6,915 nucleotides of DNA from NC2004 sp050874905. Lineage in GTDB: Bacteria; Bacillota; Clostridia; Lachnospirales; Lachnospiraceae. A model generated the notes under the pieces. That model saw only the letters and a list, made by a program, of their open reading frames with translations, was not told the DNA's origin and made no database searches. How positions within the stretch are numbered: the stretch's first letter is position 1; each line of letters starts with the position of its first letter. Below are positions 6,771 to 6,915 of the stretch, in pieces. Position numbers and translations under genes: made by a program. Location: the NCBI GenBank assembly GCA_050874905.1, contig JBNMLP010000039.1, positions 1 to 6,915 on the forward strand, in the 5' to 3' direction.

Positions 6771-6915
6771 TCATTGACCATAATATGCGTTTGCACCGTG
6801 CTTGCGATAAAAATGCTTATCCCGGATACAGTCCGGTGCCGGCTGTACCATCGGATCGATCAGCTCCGTCCTGGTTGCCATTTTAGCAACCTCCTCCAGA
6901 ACTACTGCGTTATGC
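6771..6915 (-). CDS. araD: AraD-family sugar-phosphate 4-epimerase, C-terminal 47 residues (start beyond window)
   Basis: Only the 3' end is present; it reads from base 6914 to a TGA at 6773-6771. The tail HNAVVLEEVAKMA, then DKHFYRKHGANAYYGQ, matches the C-terminus of E. coli L-ribulose-5-phosphate 4-epimerase (DKHYLRKHGAKAYYGQ) without gaps. The His of DKH and the second Tyr of YYGQ correspond to E. coli His218 and Tyr229, the latter being a catalytic residue. The enzyme converts L-ribulose 5-phosphate to D-xylulose 5-phosphate in L-arabinose breakdown. The close relatives UlaF and SgbE, which act on L-xylulose 5-phosphate, share this tail, so the exact substrate is not certain. It is on the same strand as the regulator and transporter genes, but is separated from them by a hairpin and a likely new promoter. 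Confidence 0.85.
   Translation of the reverse strand, partial: HNAVVLEEVAKMATRTELIDPMVQPAPDCIRDKHFYRKHGANAYYGQ

Overview
The window looks like chromosomal DNA from an anaerobic Firmicute, most plausibly a Lachnospiraceae-type Clostridia. The grounds are a moderately AT-rich composition, AT-rich gaps, AGGAGG-like ribosome binding sites, a Gram-positive lipoprotein-type solute-binding protein, and a YesM/YesN-type two-component system beside a sugar ABC transporter. The genus cannot be fixed from the sequence.

All six genes lie on the minus strand, so transcription runs from high to low coordinates: the 3' end of an AraD-family sugar-phosphate 4-epimerase (6771-6914), a YesN-type response regulator (4947-6584), a YesM-type sensor histidine kinase (3505-4950), a sugar-binding lipoprotein (2318-3382), a two-domain sugar ABC ATPase (673-2190) and the N-terminal two thirds of a permease that runs off the left edge (1-680). 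The transporter proteins resemble E. coli YtfQ, YtfR and YtfT, the galactofuranose (furanose sugar) importer, more closely than MglBAC, RbsABC or XylFGH. No RNA genes, mobile elements, CRISPR arrays or integration sites were seen.

The likely logic is as follows. The sensor detects an extracellular sugar signal and phosphorylates the regulator. The regulator, through its AraC-type domain, then activates the binding-protein promoter just downstream, which has a good -10 box and a poor -35 box. The binding protein delivers a furanose or pentose sugar to the permease and ATPase. The AraD-type epimerase upstream suggests that the sugar could be L-arabinose, possibly as arabinofuranose, but this is inference.

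The most interesting non-coding signals are three. A strong hairpin with a U-tract sits between the binding-protein and ATPase genes and probably reduces expression of the downstream genes. A long hairpin follows the epimerase gene, and its only two mismatches are G-U wobbles in the minus-strand RNA. Smaller inverted repeats lie next to the two candidate promoters. Overall this is a recognisable sugar uptake and sensing locus rather than a new kind of system.
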